Source: Cohnella cholangitidis (GTDB taxonomy: Bacteria > Bacillota > Bacilli > Paenibacillales > Paenibacillaceae). Taken from it: a stretch of 64,000 bases of DNA. This document shows, in pieces, positions 63,974 through 64,000 of this stretch. Each line of letters starts with the position of its first letter. The stretch's first letter is position 1. The translations under genes and the position numbers were made by a program. The notes beneath the pieces are model-generated. The model saw only the letters and a list, made by a program, of their open reading frames with translations. It was not told the DNA's origin and made no database searches. The stretch covers positions 4,079,501 to 4,143,500 of the forward strand of contig NZ_CP041969.1 in the NCBI RefSeq assembly GCF_014107495.1. The letters run 5' to 3'.

Positions 63974-64000
63974 GGAAGCCTCTCGATTCATGAGGGCTTC
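63974..64000 (+). terminator. Probable terminator cut by the window end
   Basis: GAAGCCTC and GAGGGCTTC pair with one bulged base at the very end of the window, just after the NUDIX gene. A T run would lie outside the window. Confidence 0.55.

Overview
The window is ordinary chromosomal DNA of a spore-forming, aerobic, Gram-positive bacterium of the Paenibacillaceae, probably Paenibacillus or Cohnella. The grounds are a YhcN/YlaJ-type sporulation lipoprotein, a caa3 oxidase set with CtaG and a DUF420 protein, a YesM/YesN two-component pair, a YtrA-type ABC cluster, GlpP antitermination, strong AGGAGG ribosome sites, many TTG and GTG starts, and a G+C content that looks like the mid-50s. No 16S or other marker is present, so the genus is an inference. 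I saw no rRNA, tRNA, prophage, insertion sequence or CRISPR array.

Layout. 1-3.1 kb: fatty-acid activation and beta-oxidation (acyl-CoA dehydrogenase cut by the window edge, acyl-CoA ligase). 3.2-7.3 kb: FHA membrane protein, small conserved protein, secreted repeat protein, methionine aminopeptidase, sporulation lipoprotein. 7.5-13.2 kb: caa3 cytochrome oxidase operon ctaCDEF with ctaG and a DUF420 gene. 13.5-17.1 kb: fixABCX (etfBACX) flavoprotein operon plus a 48-residue protein. 17.3-18.4 kb: DUF559-like nuclease/winged-helix gene running into a 51-bp tandem repeat array. 18.5-22.1 kb: sugar-dehydrogenase-like lipoprotein and two zinc-ribbon membrane proteins. 22.2-25.9 kb (minus): maltodextrin-type ABC transporter. 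26.1-28.1 kb (minus): RNA pseudouridine synthase and a frameshifted CAP-domain gene. 28.2-32.8 kb: autoregulated YtrA-type ABC cluster. 32.9-33.7 kb: EEP phosphohydrolase. 33.8-46.3 kb: YesM/YesN two-component system, sugar ABC transporter and a chain of glycosidase, asparaginase, CutC and two peptidases. 46.4-51.4 kb: VOC protein, AraC and GntR regulators, glcDF-type hydroxyacid oxidase. 51.6-56.2 kb: secreted protein, BcrAB-like ABC exporter and two-component system. 56.3-60.3 kb: glpP-glpK-glpD. 60.3-63.3 kb: AraC regulator divergent from thuA and a Gfo/Idh/MocA dehydrogenase. 63.4-64 kb: NUDIX hydrolase.

How it fits together. Acyl-CoA dehydrogenase, FixABCX, GlpD, GlcDF and the caa3 oxidase together describe electron entry into the quinone pool and exit to oxygen. 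The rest is mostly carbohydrate uptake, with recognisable control sites: cre-like boxes, a LutR-like palindrome, a YtrA-like palindrome and GlpP-type leaders.

Four genes (CAP protein, YesM-like kinase, leucyl aminopeptidase, OmpR-type regulator) are each split by what looks like one missing base, and a fifth (glcF N-terminus) is suspicious. Assembly indels are at least as likely as real decay. The least explained structure is the 51-bp array of paired palindromes that begins inside the stop codon of the nuclease gene.
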